Source: Mucilaginibacter pankratovii
Lineage (GTDB): Bacteria > Bacteroidota > Bacteroidia > Sphingobacteriales > Sphingobacteriaceae
Assembly: GCF_014773265.1 (NCBI RefSeq)
Contig: NZ_JACWMY010000003.1
Coordinates: 550,110 to 614,109 of the forward strand
DNA length: 64,000 nt
Direction: 5' to 3'
The notes below the pieces were generated by a model. The model did not search any database. It worked only from the letters and a program-made list of their open reading frames with translations, and had not been told where the DNA came from. Shown here one piece after another: positions 26,860-35,480 of the stretch (its first letter is position 1; each line of letters starts with the position of its first letter). The translations under genes and the position numbers were made by a program.

Positions 26860-29800
26860 ATGGCACATAAAATATACCTAACCTTAATTGCCGTAATCAC
26901 GATTGTATTTGGTTTTAAAGCCCAAGCGCAACAAGGGTTTGTGCAGCAGGAAATTATAAAAGTTGGAGGTATAACTACCGATGTACAGGCAGCAGGATTG
27001 CCTACTACTCAGAAACAATCCACTCGTTCCTATGTTGACGGGCTTGGCCGAATCATTCAAACGATTGGCGTACAGGCCAGTCCGCTGGGCAACGACGTGA
27101 TACAGCCGGTCGTTTATGATAACCTGGGACGGCAGCCCGTTAGCTACCTGCCGTATGCAGGGCAAAGCGGAGATGTCAAAGCAAGCTACCGCACCAACGC
27201 CCTGACAGCACAAGCGACTTTTTATAATCAGACTACTCAATATATCATCGCAAAAGACGCAAACCCTTATACACAAAGCGTGTTTGAGAACAGCCCGTTG
27301 CAAAGAGTGCTGAAATCGGGCATGGTTGGTAACGGTTTCCAGCCGGTTGGAGGTACAGGTACCCAGCACTATAAAACGGTGAGTTACCGGCCTAACATTA
27401 GTACCACAGATGGTAATATTTTGCTATGGAACCCGGACGGTACTTATACTGTAAGCAGTTACTATGCTGATAACTCCCTGGCGGTAACCGATGGCATAGA
27501 CGAAGACGGCGCTGAAACCCTTAGTTTTAACGATCTTACCGGGCGTACGGTATTAAAGCGCCAGAAACTTTCCGGCAGCAATATAGATACTTACTACATC
27601 TATAACAGGGCAGGGATGCTCACTTACACCATACCACCCAATGCAACTGCTATTTTAAGCGCAAATTCATACGCGTTAAACACAGCGCCATTAAGCAATA
27701 TGGTATTTAAATTTACTTATGATAATAAGGGGCGTGTGGTTAGTAAAACAGTCCCCGCCAAAGGCCCGGTTTATATTGTATACGATCCGCTGGATCGACC
27801 CGTGCTGATGCAGGATGCAAATATGGCCGCAACGAACAAGTGGAACTATATTAAGTATGATGCAAAAGGAAGGGCTGTATTGCAGGGTATTTACGTAGAC
27901 AATACTACTTCGCCTACCTCGCATATCGGGCCGGCCAATATGCAGGCTTATGTAAATACATTGGATTACAGCACCAATTGGTATGAAAAAAGTACCAACA
28001 CCTACACCAATGGCTCTTATTACACTAACAACATTTTCCCAACTAGTAATATTACGTTACTTTCCTGTAGCTATTTTGACAGCTATGACCTCAATATTGA
28101 CGGGACAGAAGAGTATGGTTATATTTCGCAGGGCGATTTTCCCGCAGGATTTACAGAAGCAGCAGCGACCACCGCAAAAGTAAAAGGGATGCAAACTGTT
28201 TCTGTTAAAGCGGTGGTACGGAACGGCCTTGCCACGGGAACTTGGATGGTAAAAGGTACGATGTATGATAAGCGTTTGAACCCCATACAGGAACAAAGTA
28301 ATAACCTGATGTATTATGGCGGTCCGGTATTGTTTACCGATACCAAAACCACCATCCCTGATTTCATGGGTGTTCCGCTGGTCAGTAAAATAAAGAAACA
28401 GCCAACCTCAACTACCTGGGTATCGGTATTTACCATGCTCAGCTACGACCATATGTACCGCCTTACCGGTGTGAGCCAAAAGTATAGTACCAACAGTGCA
28501 GCGGGCAGCACAATGACGGTTGCCGCCTACAATTACAACGAGTTAGGGCAGATTCACAAGAAGAACCTCGGCTATATCAATTCTACTACCTGGCTGCAGA
28601 ATTTGGATATGCGCTATAATATACGCGGGCAGTTAATTACTATTAACAATAGTAAGCTGGCCAGCGATGGAGGCATAACCAACAGCGATGCCAACGATGT
28701 TTTTGGCATGGAGATGCTATATGATGGGCAGGACAGCAACCTGGGCAATACCGGATATTTTAACGGTAAGCTGTCTGCTGTAAAATGGATGAGCCTGAAT
28801 GCATCCGGTGTTAAGAGTTATGAGCGTAGTTATAAATATTCTTACGATGGCGTAAATCGTTATACGGCGGCCTCCTATGCAGAACGTACAACTACGGGTA
28901 CTGGTGCGTTCAACAATAACATCGGGGGCTTTAATGAAAGTATTACCTACGATTTTGGCGGGAATATTACCTTCCTTACGCGCAACAGCAGTACCCAAGG
29001 GACTAACACCAATGTTCAGGTAGACAATCTAACCTATACGCAAAATGCGGCAAACCCAAACCGCTTAGATAAGGTATTGGATGGCGTAGGTACAAATTAT
29101 ACCAGCATTGGCTTTAAAAATATAACAGGGGCATTATCTACTGCTACCTACACTTACGACGCTAACGGGAATTTAACAGCCGATCCGTATAAAGGCATCG
29201 GGCTTGAATATAATGTCGTCAACCGGACAGATAAAGTGACTTTTACTTCATCGGCCAACCGGTATATCGATTACACCTATGACGCAAGCGGGCAATTGAT
29301 CAGGAAACGGCAGTATGAAAACGTAGGCGGTGTTTCCACGCTTCAAGCCACCACCGATTACGTTGACGGTTTTGTATTTGTTAACAGTACCTTAAGCTAT
29401 TTCCCGATGCCCGAAGGCAGGGTGATATATAGTTCCGGAGCTTTTTTACAGGAATTTGTGATAACTGACCAGCAGGGCAACGCCCGCCTCAGCTTCCAAA
29501 ATGTATCGGGCACTTTACAGGTAAAACAAGAAAATAGCTATTATGGGTACGGCCTTGTAATGGCTAACAGCCCGGTAAGCACACCATCACAGGCGAATAA
29601 GCAGCTGTATAACGGCGGTAGTGAATGGCAGAACGACTTTGCCGACCTGCCCGATTATTATCAAACCTTTAACCGTAATTATGACGCTGCCTTAGGCAGG
29701 TGGGTAGGAGTAGACCCAGTTGCAGAATCGCAGGCCAATAAGAGCCCTTACCAGTATGCCGCTAATAATCCCATTACTTATAATGACCCGCTGGGAGACC

Positions 29801-30687
29801 TGCTGCCATTGCCTGGTTCAAAAAATGCGCCAATACCGCCAGCAATGCCAAATATCCCCACCCGACGGGGACCCTTAAACCCTAATTGGCAAAACGAAGG
29901 GGCATTTGATGACGACGGGCCATTTAGTTCTGACGAAGGTAGGGCAGGTGATTCTTTCTGGCATAATGAACCTGCTCAGGCTGATTATTCTACATTCTGG
30001 GACAATGCAATGACTTATCTTTACGACATAATGGATGCGCTCAAGGATTACACCGACTATGATGTAACCGTATCCAATGAATCCCTGGCTTGGGGCGTGA
30101 TACACGAGAACGCATTCAACCTGGGGCTCGTAAATTCAGATGGCACTTTTACAACAGTGCAATCGGCTAACCCGGCAGCCTTCGGCGGATTCGATGTTGG
30201 CGAAAACGGGTCAGCAGCTCATGGGCCTAATGTTAGTGCCAGCCAGCTTAACTGGCAGAGTAAGGAATGGGGTAAAATGTATATAATAACAAATGTTGGT
30301 ACAGGCGCATCGGTTACTGCCGGGCATGCATGGATAAGATTAGAATCAAAGAATGGAACTGTGACAACTATGTCGTTGTACGGCAACCGAGGGACGCAGG
30401 AATTTTGGGTTAATTTGGAAGCGAACATGGGTTATGGAGTGTCCTCAAGGTCAGTAAGCATAACGACTGCACAAATTCAATTAATAAATAATTTTAACTC
30501 GGTCGCAAGTAATGTAGATTGGAGTATGTCTTATACATGCGCAGGCTATTCAGCAGCGTTGTGGAACTATGTTACAAATGAACATCTATCGGCGGCAGAA
30601 AGTTATGCGGGGTTTGATACGACAACTCCGCGAACCCTAAGCGGCTCTATCAATTCCGCTAATTCCCCTCCATCGGGTAAGCCATAA
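26860..30687 (+). CDS. DUF6443/RHS protein with a permuted papain-like C-terminal tip (module 1, gene B)
   Basis: 1275 residues. Signal peptide to about residue 23 (ending AQAQ), DUF6443-like domain (RSYVDGLGRIIQTIGVQASP near 53), many YD repeats, and the RHS-associated core at about 935-978 (AALGRWVGVDPVAESQ, NPITYNDPLGDL). The last ~295 residues are unlike the paralogue at 42611. They contain GHAWIRLESKNG (His1156) and SYTCAGYSAALWNY (Cys1227). The His-before-Cys order with these surroundings resembles circularly permuted papain-like/NlpC-type hydrolases. This fits a polymorphic toxin tip acting on peptidoglycan or a lipid/peptide substrate (inference). The next gene is a small exported protein suited to immunity. 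Confidence 0.82.
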   Translation: MAHKIYLTLIAVITIVFGFKAQAQQGFVQQEIIKVGGITTDVQAAGLPTTQKQSTRSYVDGLGRIIQTIGVQASPLGNDVIQPVVYDNLGRQPVSYLPYAGQSGDVKASYRTNALTAQATFYNQTTQYIIAKDANPYTQSVFENSPLQRVLKSGMVGNGFQPVGGTGTQHYKTVSYRPNISTTDGNILLWNPDGTYTVSSYYADNSLAVTDGIDEDGAETLSFNDLTGRTVLKRQKLSGSNIDTYYIYNRAGMLTYTIPPNATAILSANSYALNTAPLSNMVFKFTYDNKGRVVSKTVPAKGPVYIVYDPLDRPVLMQDANMAATNKWNYIKYDAKGRAVLQGIYVDNTTSPTSHIGPANMQAYVNTLDYSTNWYEKSTNTYTNGSYYTNNIFPTSNITLLSCSYFDSYDLNIDGTEEYGYISQGDFPAGFTEAAATTAKVKGMQTVSVKAVVRNGLATGTWMVKGTMYDKRLNPIQEQSNNLMYYGGPVLFTDTKTTIPDFMGVPLVSKIKKQPTSTTWVSVFTMLSYDHMYRLTGVSQKYSTNSAAGSTMTVAAYNYNELGQIHKKNLGYINSTTWLQNLDMRYNIRGQLITINNSKLASDGGITNSDANDVFGMEMLYDGQDSNLGNTGYFNGKLSAVKWMSLNASGVKSYERSYKYSYDGVNRYTAASYAERTTTGTGAFNNNIGGFNESITYDFGGNITFLTRNSSTQGTNTNVQVDNLTYTQNAANPNRLDKVLDGVGTNYTSIGFKNITGALSTATYTYDANGNLTADPYKGIGLEYNVVNRTDKVTFTSSANRYIDYTYDASGQLIRKRQYENVGGVSTLQATTDYVDGFVFVNSTLSYFPMPEGRVIYSSGAFLQEFVITDQQGNARLSFQNVSGTLQVKQENSYYGYGLVMANSPVSTPSQANKQLYNGGSEWQNDFADLPDYYQTFNRNYDAALGRWVGVDPVAESQANKSPYQYAANNPITYNDPLGDLLPLPGSKNAPIPPAMPNIPTRRGPLNPNWQNEGAFDDDGPFSSDEGRAGDSFWHNEPAQADYSTFWDNAMTYLYDIMDALKDYTDYDVTVSNESLAWGVIHENAFNLGLVNSDGTFTTVQSANPAAFGGFDVGENGSAAHGPNVSASQLNWQSKEWGKMYIITNVGTGASVTAGHAWIRLESKNGTVTTMSLYGNRGTQEFWVNLEANMGYGVSSRSVSITTAQIQLINNFNSVASNVDWSMSYTCAGYSAALWNYVTNEHLSAAESYAGFDTTTPRTLSGSINSANSPPSGKP

Positions 30688-30720
30688 AATAACTATATTG
30701 CCCACTTTTAATATAAGGAA

Positions 30721-31065
30721 ATGAAAATCTTAGCTTTAGTTTTAATATTAGCGACTATGAAGGTTCACGCTCCTGATGATAGTTTAATTTCGATGTGCAA
30801 ACACGGTAACAATATTAAAATAGAATACATACATTCTATTGAAAGCATCTATAATGTAAAAAGTAATGTGAAGGGCGATACACTAACCTTAAATGTTTAT
30901 GTTTCTACTTCAGCTAACCTTAAAAGTTTTGAAGTTCCGGTACCTCCGAAAGTTAGATTTCTAAAATATGGTAAAACGGTAAAGGAAATTGCCAAGCTCG
31001 ATGAATGCTCGAGTGCTAAAGTTTTGTCTGGAAAAGAAGCACTTGATTACTTAAAGAAACTTTAA
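30721..31065 (+). CDS. Small exported protein, candidate immunity protein for the RHS tip
   Basis: 114 residues with a predicted Sec signal peptide (MKILALVLILATMKVHA), mature part about 97 residues, beta-rich with a charged Lys-rich end. I recognise no family. It starts 33 bp after the RHS gene in the same direction, the usual place for an immunity gene, and an exported immunity protein would match a toxin acting in the periplasm. AGGAA lies directly before the ATG. The assignment as immunity is by position only. Confidence 0.6.
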   Translation: MKILALVLILATMKVHAPDDSLISMCKHGNNIKIEYIHSIESIYNVKSNVKGDTLTLNVYVSTSANLKSFEVPVPPKVRFLKYGKTVKEIAKLDECSSAKVLSGKEALDYLKKL

Positions 31066-31722
31066 CTAATTAATATTTGACAATTGTATTGTAGCGGGGG
31101 GCAAGCAGCCAAACAGTATCTTAAAGCACCCAATAAGTGGGTATATTATTACAATGTGTCTGCCATCAAATTCGGCAGTATTCCAGAGATGCGCGGAAAG
31201 TGGATATTAATCCTTGGTCGCGGCACTTGTACTCCGTTCCCAATTTGGTGCCGGCGTGTTCGCATGTATGCAATGCACGCCGGCGATTAAAGCTCGGCTC
31301 GAGCCCCCCTGGGCTGGCGCTTAGGCCATCCTTGCCAGCTCTAATCGAACAGAATCCGAACCGCTTTTCCAAAATTTTCAAACATTTATTGACATTGAAA
31401 TAGATGGTTTGTACCCATTGGGGTTCCACAGACTGGGTTCGAACCAATAATTTAAAACGCCATTTTACGCAAGTCCTCTAAGAAATAGTCGAGATTTGTC
31501 CAGCATGGGCTATTAATGCCCCCGAGCCTGAAACAGGATCGAACTTCGCACAGTAACCTTGGCAGCTAACAAATTTAATGAAAGAACATTTGCATAAGTT
31601 CAGTGGAAATGAATAATGATTGCGGTATCCCTTGTAGTGGATTTATATGCAAAGGTTCAGAATGATGAAACCTTAGTAAACCATACCCCACTTATGACGT
31701 TCTCAAATAAATACGCTCTGAG
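31066..31722. other. Gene-free stretch with several tRNA-T-arm-like motifs
   Basis: No gene is convincing in these 657 bp. Short sequences resembling tRNA T-arms or their complements recur: GGCTCGAGCC near 31297, AATCGAACAGAATCCGAACC near 31343, GGGTTCGAACC near 31436 and GGATCGAAC near 31536. No full tRNA cloverleaf could be built. An inverted pair GCCGGCGTGTTCGCATG / CATGTATGCAATGCACGCCGGC is also visible around 31250-31285. Confidence 0.35.
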
Positions 31723-32229
31723 ATGCCGATACAAACTAATTATTTCAAATTCCGTAAGCCGTTCGATTTTTCTGCTCATCAATACGATATCGGGCGGGCA
31801 TTTTTTAGCAACAGGAGGTTAGAAGACAATTTCTTTTTGCTGAAAGTTTACAAGATATACGAAACAGAATACAACCAATTTTACGATTACCAGCTCTATT
31901 CTTATTTAAAAGCCAATCCGGGCAAGGAAGAAGGTTTTTTCAACCACGTCCACGATATCGTCACCAGCCGCATCCGGCACTTCAAACGACTAGACCCTTT
32001 CTCCGCAAAATATGCTTCCGGGCTTGAACAAACCCGGAAGCTTGAAGCATTTTTAGAATTCCTAAAAACCATTGACCGCTGGCACAAGGTCGAGCCTTTG
32101 GAATCGGTCATTGGAGAAAAGGATAAATTGATCGCTCAGCTAAAACAGCGGATTGCAGAACTGGAAGCGCAGTTAAGCTTTTTAAACAGACCCGGAGCGA
32201 ACGTTATCAATATTCGATATATGCTTTGA
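31723..32229 (+). CDS. Hypothetical protein with C-terminal coiled coil
   Basis: 168 residues, soluble, rich in aromatic and charged residues. The end is a heptad-patterned helix (EKDKLIAQLKQRIAELEAQL, about residues 137-156). I do not recognise the family. The frame ends by overlapping the beginning of the helicase remnant (ATGCTTTGA). Its last ~12 residues look like read-through into helicase-derived sequence, so the true C-terminus may be lost and the gene may itself be truncated at a recombination junction near 32195-32215. AT-rich like the following genes and unlike the host average. Confidence 0.5.
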   Translation: MPIQTNYFKFRKPFDFSAHQYDIGRAFFSNRRLEDNFFLLKVYKIYETEYNQFYDYQLYSYLKANPGKEEGFFNHVHDIVTSRIRHFKRLDPFSAKYASGLEQTRKLEAFLEFLKTIDRWHKVEPLESVIGEKDKLIAQLKQRIAELEAQLSFLNRPGANVINIRYML

Positions 32230-33881
32230 CCAGCTTCCTAAAAGAAGGAAAGCTAACGGAAAAAACCTATCAAGGTTTAAGTTATTTTGGGGATCTAGTA
32301 CGCGGCTTACTTAAAATGCTTCTTTTTAAACGTTTAGAAAGTTCCGCTGTCTCTTTTTCAGCCTCGCTAAACCGAATAATTAGGAGGAACGAATTTGTAT
32401 TAGCTTCGATTGAACAAAGAGGACTGGTTATTACGGGCAGAGCGGACCAACTACAACTATTTTTTGAATTAGAGCAAGAAGCTGATTTTTCAAAAATAAA
32501 AGTAAATGAATACCCTATAGAGGATTTCAGAAAAGATGATTTAGTTAATGCAATCTTATTTGATATTTCCGTTTTAAAAGAGGTTCAGGCATTAATTATT
32601 CCGTTAGTAAAAAACAAAAAAGAAGATAATAAATTCAATCAATTTATTAAGACAATCATTGCTCCTAACTGTAAGGAAAAGATATTAATTTTTTCGGAAT
32701 TCACAGAAACCGTTGAATATCTATATAATAGAACTAAAGAACTATATCCGAATTTATTTATAGAGCGCGTTTCCTCATTCAAAACAAAGACCGAAGATAA
32801 AGCATCAATTGTTAGGCGCTTTTCACCGATATCACAAACTAACAGGTTGGGGTTAAATGCTGATGAACAGGAAATACAAATATTATTTACCTCTGATGTA
32901 TTAAGTGAAGGACAGAATTTGCAAGATGCTCATATCGTTGTTAACTACGATTTTCATTGGAATCCAGTGCGATTAATCCAACGCATAGGGCGAATCGATC
33001 GCATTGGTAGCACTGCTAAAGAAATTAAAGTATATAATTTTTTGCCCGATGTTGATATTGAACAGGAATTGGACTTAAAAGGAAGAGTGCATAGTAGAAT
33101 AAATGAAATACATCAAATCTTCGGTTCTGATAGTGCAATTCTTTCTAATGAAGAAGAGCTAAATGAAGAAAGTGTTTTTTCTATTTATTCCGATATGAGT
33201 GAAAATATACTGGATGCTGACGGGGGAATCTCGACAGTTTTCGATGAGGCAGAAAAGGTTCTAAACCAATTGGAAATAGATAGTCCATCGGAATATAATC
33301 GCATTATTAATTTAGAGGATGGAATTAGAAGTACACAATCATCCGAAGATAAAGGCACTTACGCCTTTTTAAGGGCGGGTAATCTAAATCGCTTATACTT
33401 TTTAAACGGGAAGGAAAGTACTGAAGCTATAGGGGAAATATTGAAATTGATTAAAACGAGCCCCTAGGAAGAACACAAAGTTGAGATCAAAACAGAGGAA
33501 CATATTAAGAGATTAGCTCCGATCTATAAAAAGTTTAAAGAAGAGCTAAAAAAGCGGCAACTAACTTTTAGTGCAGCAAGTATAACCCTCGAGCAAAAGT
33601 ACTTTCAAGAGCAACTTAGAATTACTTATAATCTCTTCAGTGTTAAAAACGAGGAATTAAAATCCCGGATAGACAAATTGAATAGAATATTTCAGAGAGA
33701 GATACCCGATTATGCAAAAACTGAATTGCGGATTTTGAAGAAAGAGAAACTCGGCGATGAACTGATGGTTGAAGCATTAGAACAATTGGTTGCAAAAAAT
33801 CAGATAGAGAAATTTCAAAAGCAAACTACGGAAATGGACGCGCTATCTATAAAAACAATTTGTAGCGAAAGCTTTATTTAA
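32226..33881 (+). pseudogene. SNF2/DEAD-type helicase, 5'-truncated and split by an in-frame TAG
   Basis: The reading frame carries only the C-terminal helicase lobe: KEKILIFSEFTETVEYLYNR (motif IV region), LFTSDVLSEGQNLQDAHIVV (motif V) and NPVRLIQRIGRIDRIGS (motif VI). The ATP-binding lobe with Walker A and DEAH box is absent; homology begins abruptly at about 32205 beside an unrelated gene. A TAG at 33465-33467 interrupts the frame, but the same frame continues with protein-like, helical sequence (EEHKVEIKTEEHIKRL, then LEQKYFQEQLRITYNLF) to a TAA at 33879-33881. This indicates a nonsense mutation within one gene. HepA/DISARM-like or restriction-associated helicases share this layout. It is inactive as it stands. 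Confidence 0.78.
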
Positions 33882-33940
33882 TTAAGTCATTATCAATTTC
33901 CAACTTAACTAAAGGTAGAAAAATCGATTTTTTATTCACT

Positions 33941-34846
33941 ATGATATTATACAACAAAAACCTCGGTGAAATACAGGGAATTAAAGAGTTGCCATTTAAA
34001 CTTGAAAAGGATATTCAACAAATTTTTGAAAGAAATTTAAGGACAATTACCGGCCTGCATTTCGTTAAGTCAGAATTCACTATAAAAAGTAATCGTATCA
34101 ATACCTTGGCCTATGACATAGAGAATAAATCATTTGTCATAATAGAATATAAAATGGATAAAAATTATAGCGTGATAGACCAAGGTGTATCATACTTAAA
34201 CCTTATGTTAGAGTATAAGGCTGACTTTATAATTGAGTATAATGAAACTCAGCAAAAAACTTTAAAACGCGATGAGGTGGATTGGAGTCAAAGTAGAATT
34301 ATCTTCGTTTCATCAACTTTTACGGAATTTCAAAAGCAGTCTACCAATTTCAAGGATTTCTCAATTGAGTTGTGGGAGATAAAGCAATTTGAGAACAATA
34401 CAATCTTCATCAATCCGATAAGGAAGACATCAGCGGCACCGAGCATAAAAATAATTGCCAAAGAGAATGAGCAGCTACAAAAGGTAGCGCGGGAAATTAA
34501 GACTTTTACCGAAGATGATCATCTGACCCGAGCTTCAGATGATATTACAGAATTGTATAATGAATTTAAAACGGCTATTCTAAATCTTAGTTCCGACATC
34601 GAAATCCAAGCAAAAAAGGACTATATAGCATTTAAGAAAAGCAGCAATGTTGTTGATATTACCCTTCTTAAAAAGTCATTAGAGCTTTGGATAAATCTTA
34701 AAAAAGGAGCGCTGATTGACCCTCAAAATTTAATGAGAGACGTATCAACTATAGGTCATTGGGGCAATGGAGACTACGAATTGGTAGTAGAGGATAATTC
34801 TAATTTGGAATATATTATGTTTTTAATTAAACAAGCTTTAGTTTAA
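33941..34846 (+). CDS. DUF5655 domain protein with N-terminal nuclease-like domain
   Basis: 301 residues, cytoplasmic. The N-terminal ~160 residues resemble the NucS/PD-(D/E)XK-like part found before DUF5655 domains: YDIENKSFVIIEYKMDK near residues 52-68 has the E-x-K arrangement of such folds, followed by VIDQGVSYLNLML. The C-terminal ~110 residues match DUF5655: KKDYIAFKKSSNVVDI and DVSTIGHWGNGDYELVVED, then a final helix. These proteins are often found in defence or restriction islands. It lies 59 bp after the helicase remnant and 18 bp before a small winged-helix-like gene. AT-rich composition suggests acquisition. Nuclease activity is not shown. Confidence 0.78.
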   Translation: MILYNKNLGEIQGIKELPFKLEKDIQQIFERNLRTITGLHFVKSEFTIKSNRINTLAYDIENKSFVIIEYKMDKNYSVIDQGVSYLNLMLEYKADFIIEYNETQQKTLKRDEVDWSQSRIIFVSSTFTEFQKQSTNFKDFSIELWEIKQFENNTIFINPIRKTSAAPSIKIIAKENEQLQKVAREIKTFTEDDHLTRASDDITELYNEFKTAILNLSSDIEIQAKKDYIAFKKSSNVVDITLLKKSLELWINLKKGALIDPQNLMRDVSTIGHWGNGDYELVVEDNSNLEYIMFLIKQALV

Positions 34847-34864
34847 AATAACCCTGACCCATAT

Positions 34865-35107
34865 ATGAAGAATCTTTTAAAGCTTCATGAAGCTATAGTG
34901 ATTGCATTATTGAGCAACGACGAGCGGAAACTAAACTTCGAACAAATCGGGAATTTTATTAATGAAAGAAATTTATTTCCTAATAGAAAAGGAGGCATTA
35001 GCTTAGAAAAACAGGTCATGTTACGTTCAACCAAAAGTAAAGGTCGGTATCATTATTTATTTGAACAGTTAGACGAATACACTATTCAGTTGAGGAATCT
35101 TATTTGA
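34865..35107 (+). CDS. Small winged-helix-like protein (HARE-HTH type)
   Basis: 80 residues. The pattern (LLKLHEAIVIALLSND, then FEQIGNFINERNLF and GISLEKQVMLRSTK) resembles the HB1/ASXL/restriction-endonuclease helix-turn-helix (HARE-HTH) domain, which occurs in restriction and other DNA-targeting systems. It follows the DUF5655 gene by 18 bp and probably shares its transcript. A hairpin terminator follows at 35165. Role unknown; a DNA-binding accessory of the decayed island is the best guess. Confidence 0.6.
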   Translation: MKNLLKLHEAIVIALLSNDERKLNFEQIGNFINERNLFPNRKGGISLEKQVMLRSTKSKGRYHYLFEQLDEYTIQLRNLI

Positions 35108-35164
35108 ATTCATCTCTATTTGTCCTAACTTTATTGACAGCCTGATTGACAGTAAAAACAAAAA

Positions 35165-35193
35165 ACCCTTGCAAGTGGTTGATTTGCAAGGGT
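35165..35193. terminator. Hairpin terminator after the AT-rich island
   Basis: A perfect 10-bp stem ACCCTTGCAA (35165-35174) / TTGCAAGGGT (35184-35193) with loop GTGGTTGAT. It is preceded by AAAAACAAAAA, so it terminates best for transcripts on the minus strand. The loop sequence TTGAT and position before AGCCCGTAGGG parallel the hairpin at 21767. Confidence 0.6.
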
Positions 35194-35209
35194 AATCTGA
35201 TTGTTAAAG

Positions 35210-35265
35210 TAGCCCGTAGGGGAAAGATATCGAACCGCTTTTTGGATGATTTGAAACGACTTGCC
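35210..35265 (-). repeat. Left arm of an inverted composite repeat (tRNA-end-like tail)
   Basis: Read on the minus strand this is GTCGTTTCAAATCATCCAAA, then AAGCGGTTCGATATCTTTCC and CCTACGGGCTA. It aligns with plus-strand 38117-38169 (GTCGTAAATCGTCTAAAAAA, CGGCTCGATATCTTCCC, ATACGGCTTA). The GGTTCGAT...TACGGGC end resembles a tRNA T-arm plus acceptor. Confidence 0.6.
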
Positions 35266-35340
35266 AGCTAAGTGAAAGGTCGATCCTTTTATCTTATTGC
35301 TCATGCTTGCAGACTTTGAGGTTGAACTGGGTATCCCGGA

Positions 35341-35366
35341 CTACTTTTCTTTGAAAAGAAAAGTAG
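35341..35366. repeat. Palindrome CTACTTTTCTTT/AAAGAAAAGTAG, left copy
   Basis: Perfect 12-bp arms (35341-35352, 35355-35366) around GA. The same arms occur at 38011-38036 in mirror position relative to the 35.2-38.2 kb segment. It extends to the right as CAAAAGAAAC, mirrored by GTTTCTTTTT at 38001. Confidence 0.75.
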
Positions 35367-35480
35367 CAAAAGAAACAGGATGAACCGCTACTTTCAATAT
35401 AATGCTTTTTTCGGGTTCGAGTTGTGTCTTGCTAAGATTGGGCGAGCCTGGATTTTCTTATTATATATTTATAGAAGTCA

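Noticed and set aside
31166..31447. 93-codon minus-strand open frame
   Set aside because: It spans the T-arm-like motifs and an inverted repeat, and the composition is typical of translated structured non-coding DNA.
33468..33881. Separate small gene (ATG 33678) after the helicase frame
   Set aside because: It is in the same frame as the helicase, and the intervening 70 codons are protein-like, so a nonsense-split single gene explains it better.
35341..35366. Palindrome as a rho-independent terminator of the lipoprotein gene
   Set aside because: It lies 115 bp past the stop, lacks a T-run on the minus strand beyond the stem, and has a mirror copy at 38011, so it was treated as a repeat element.
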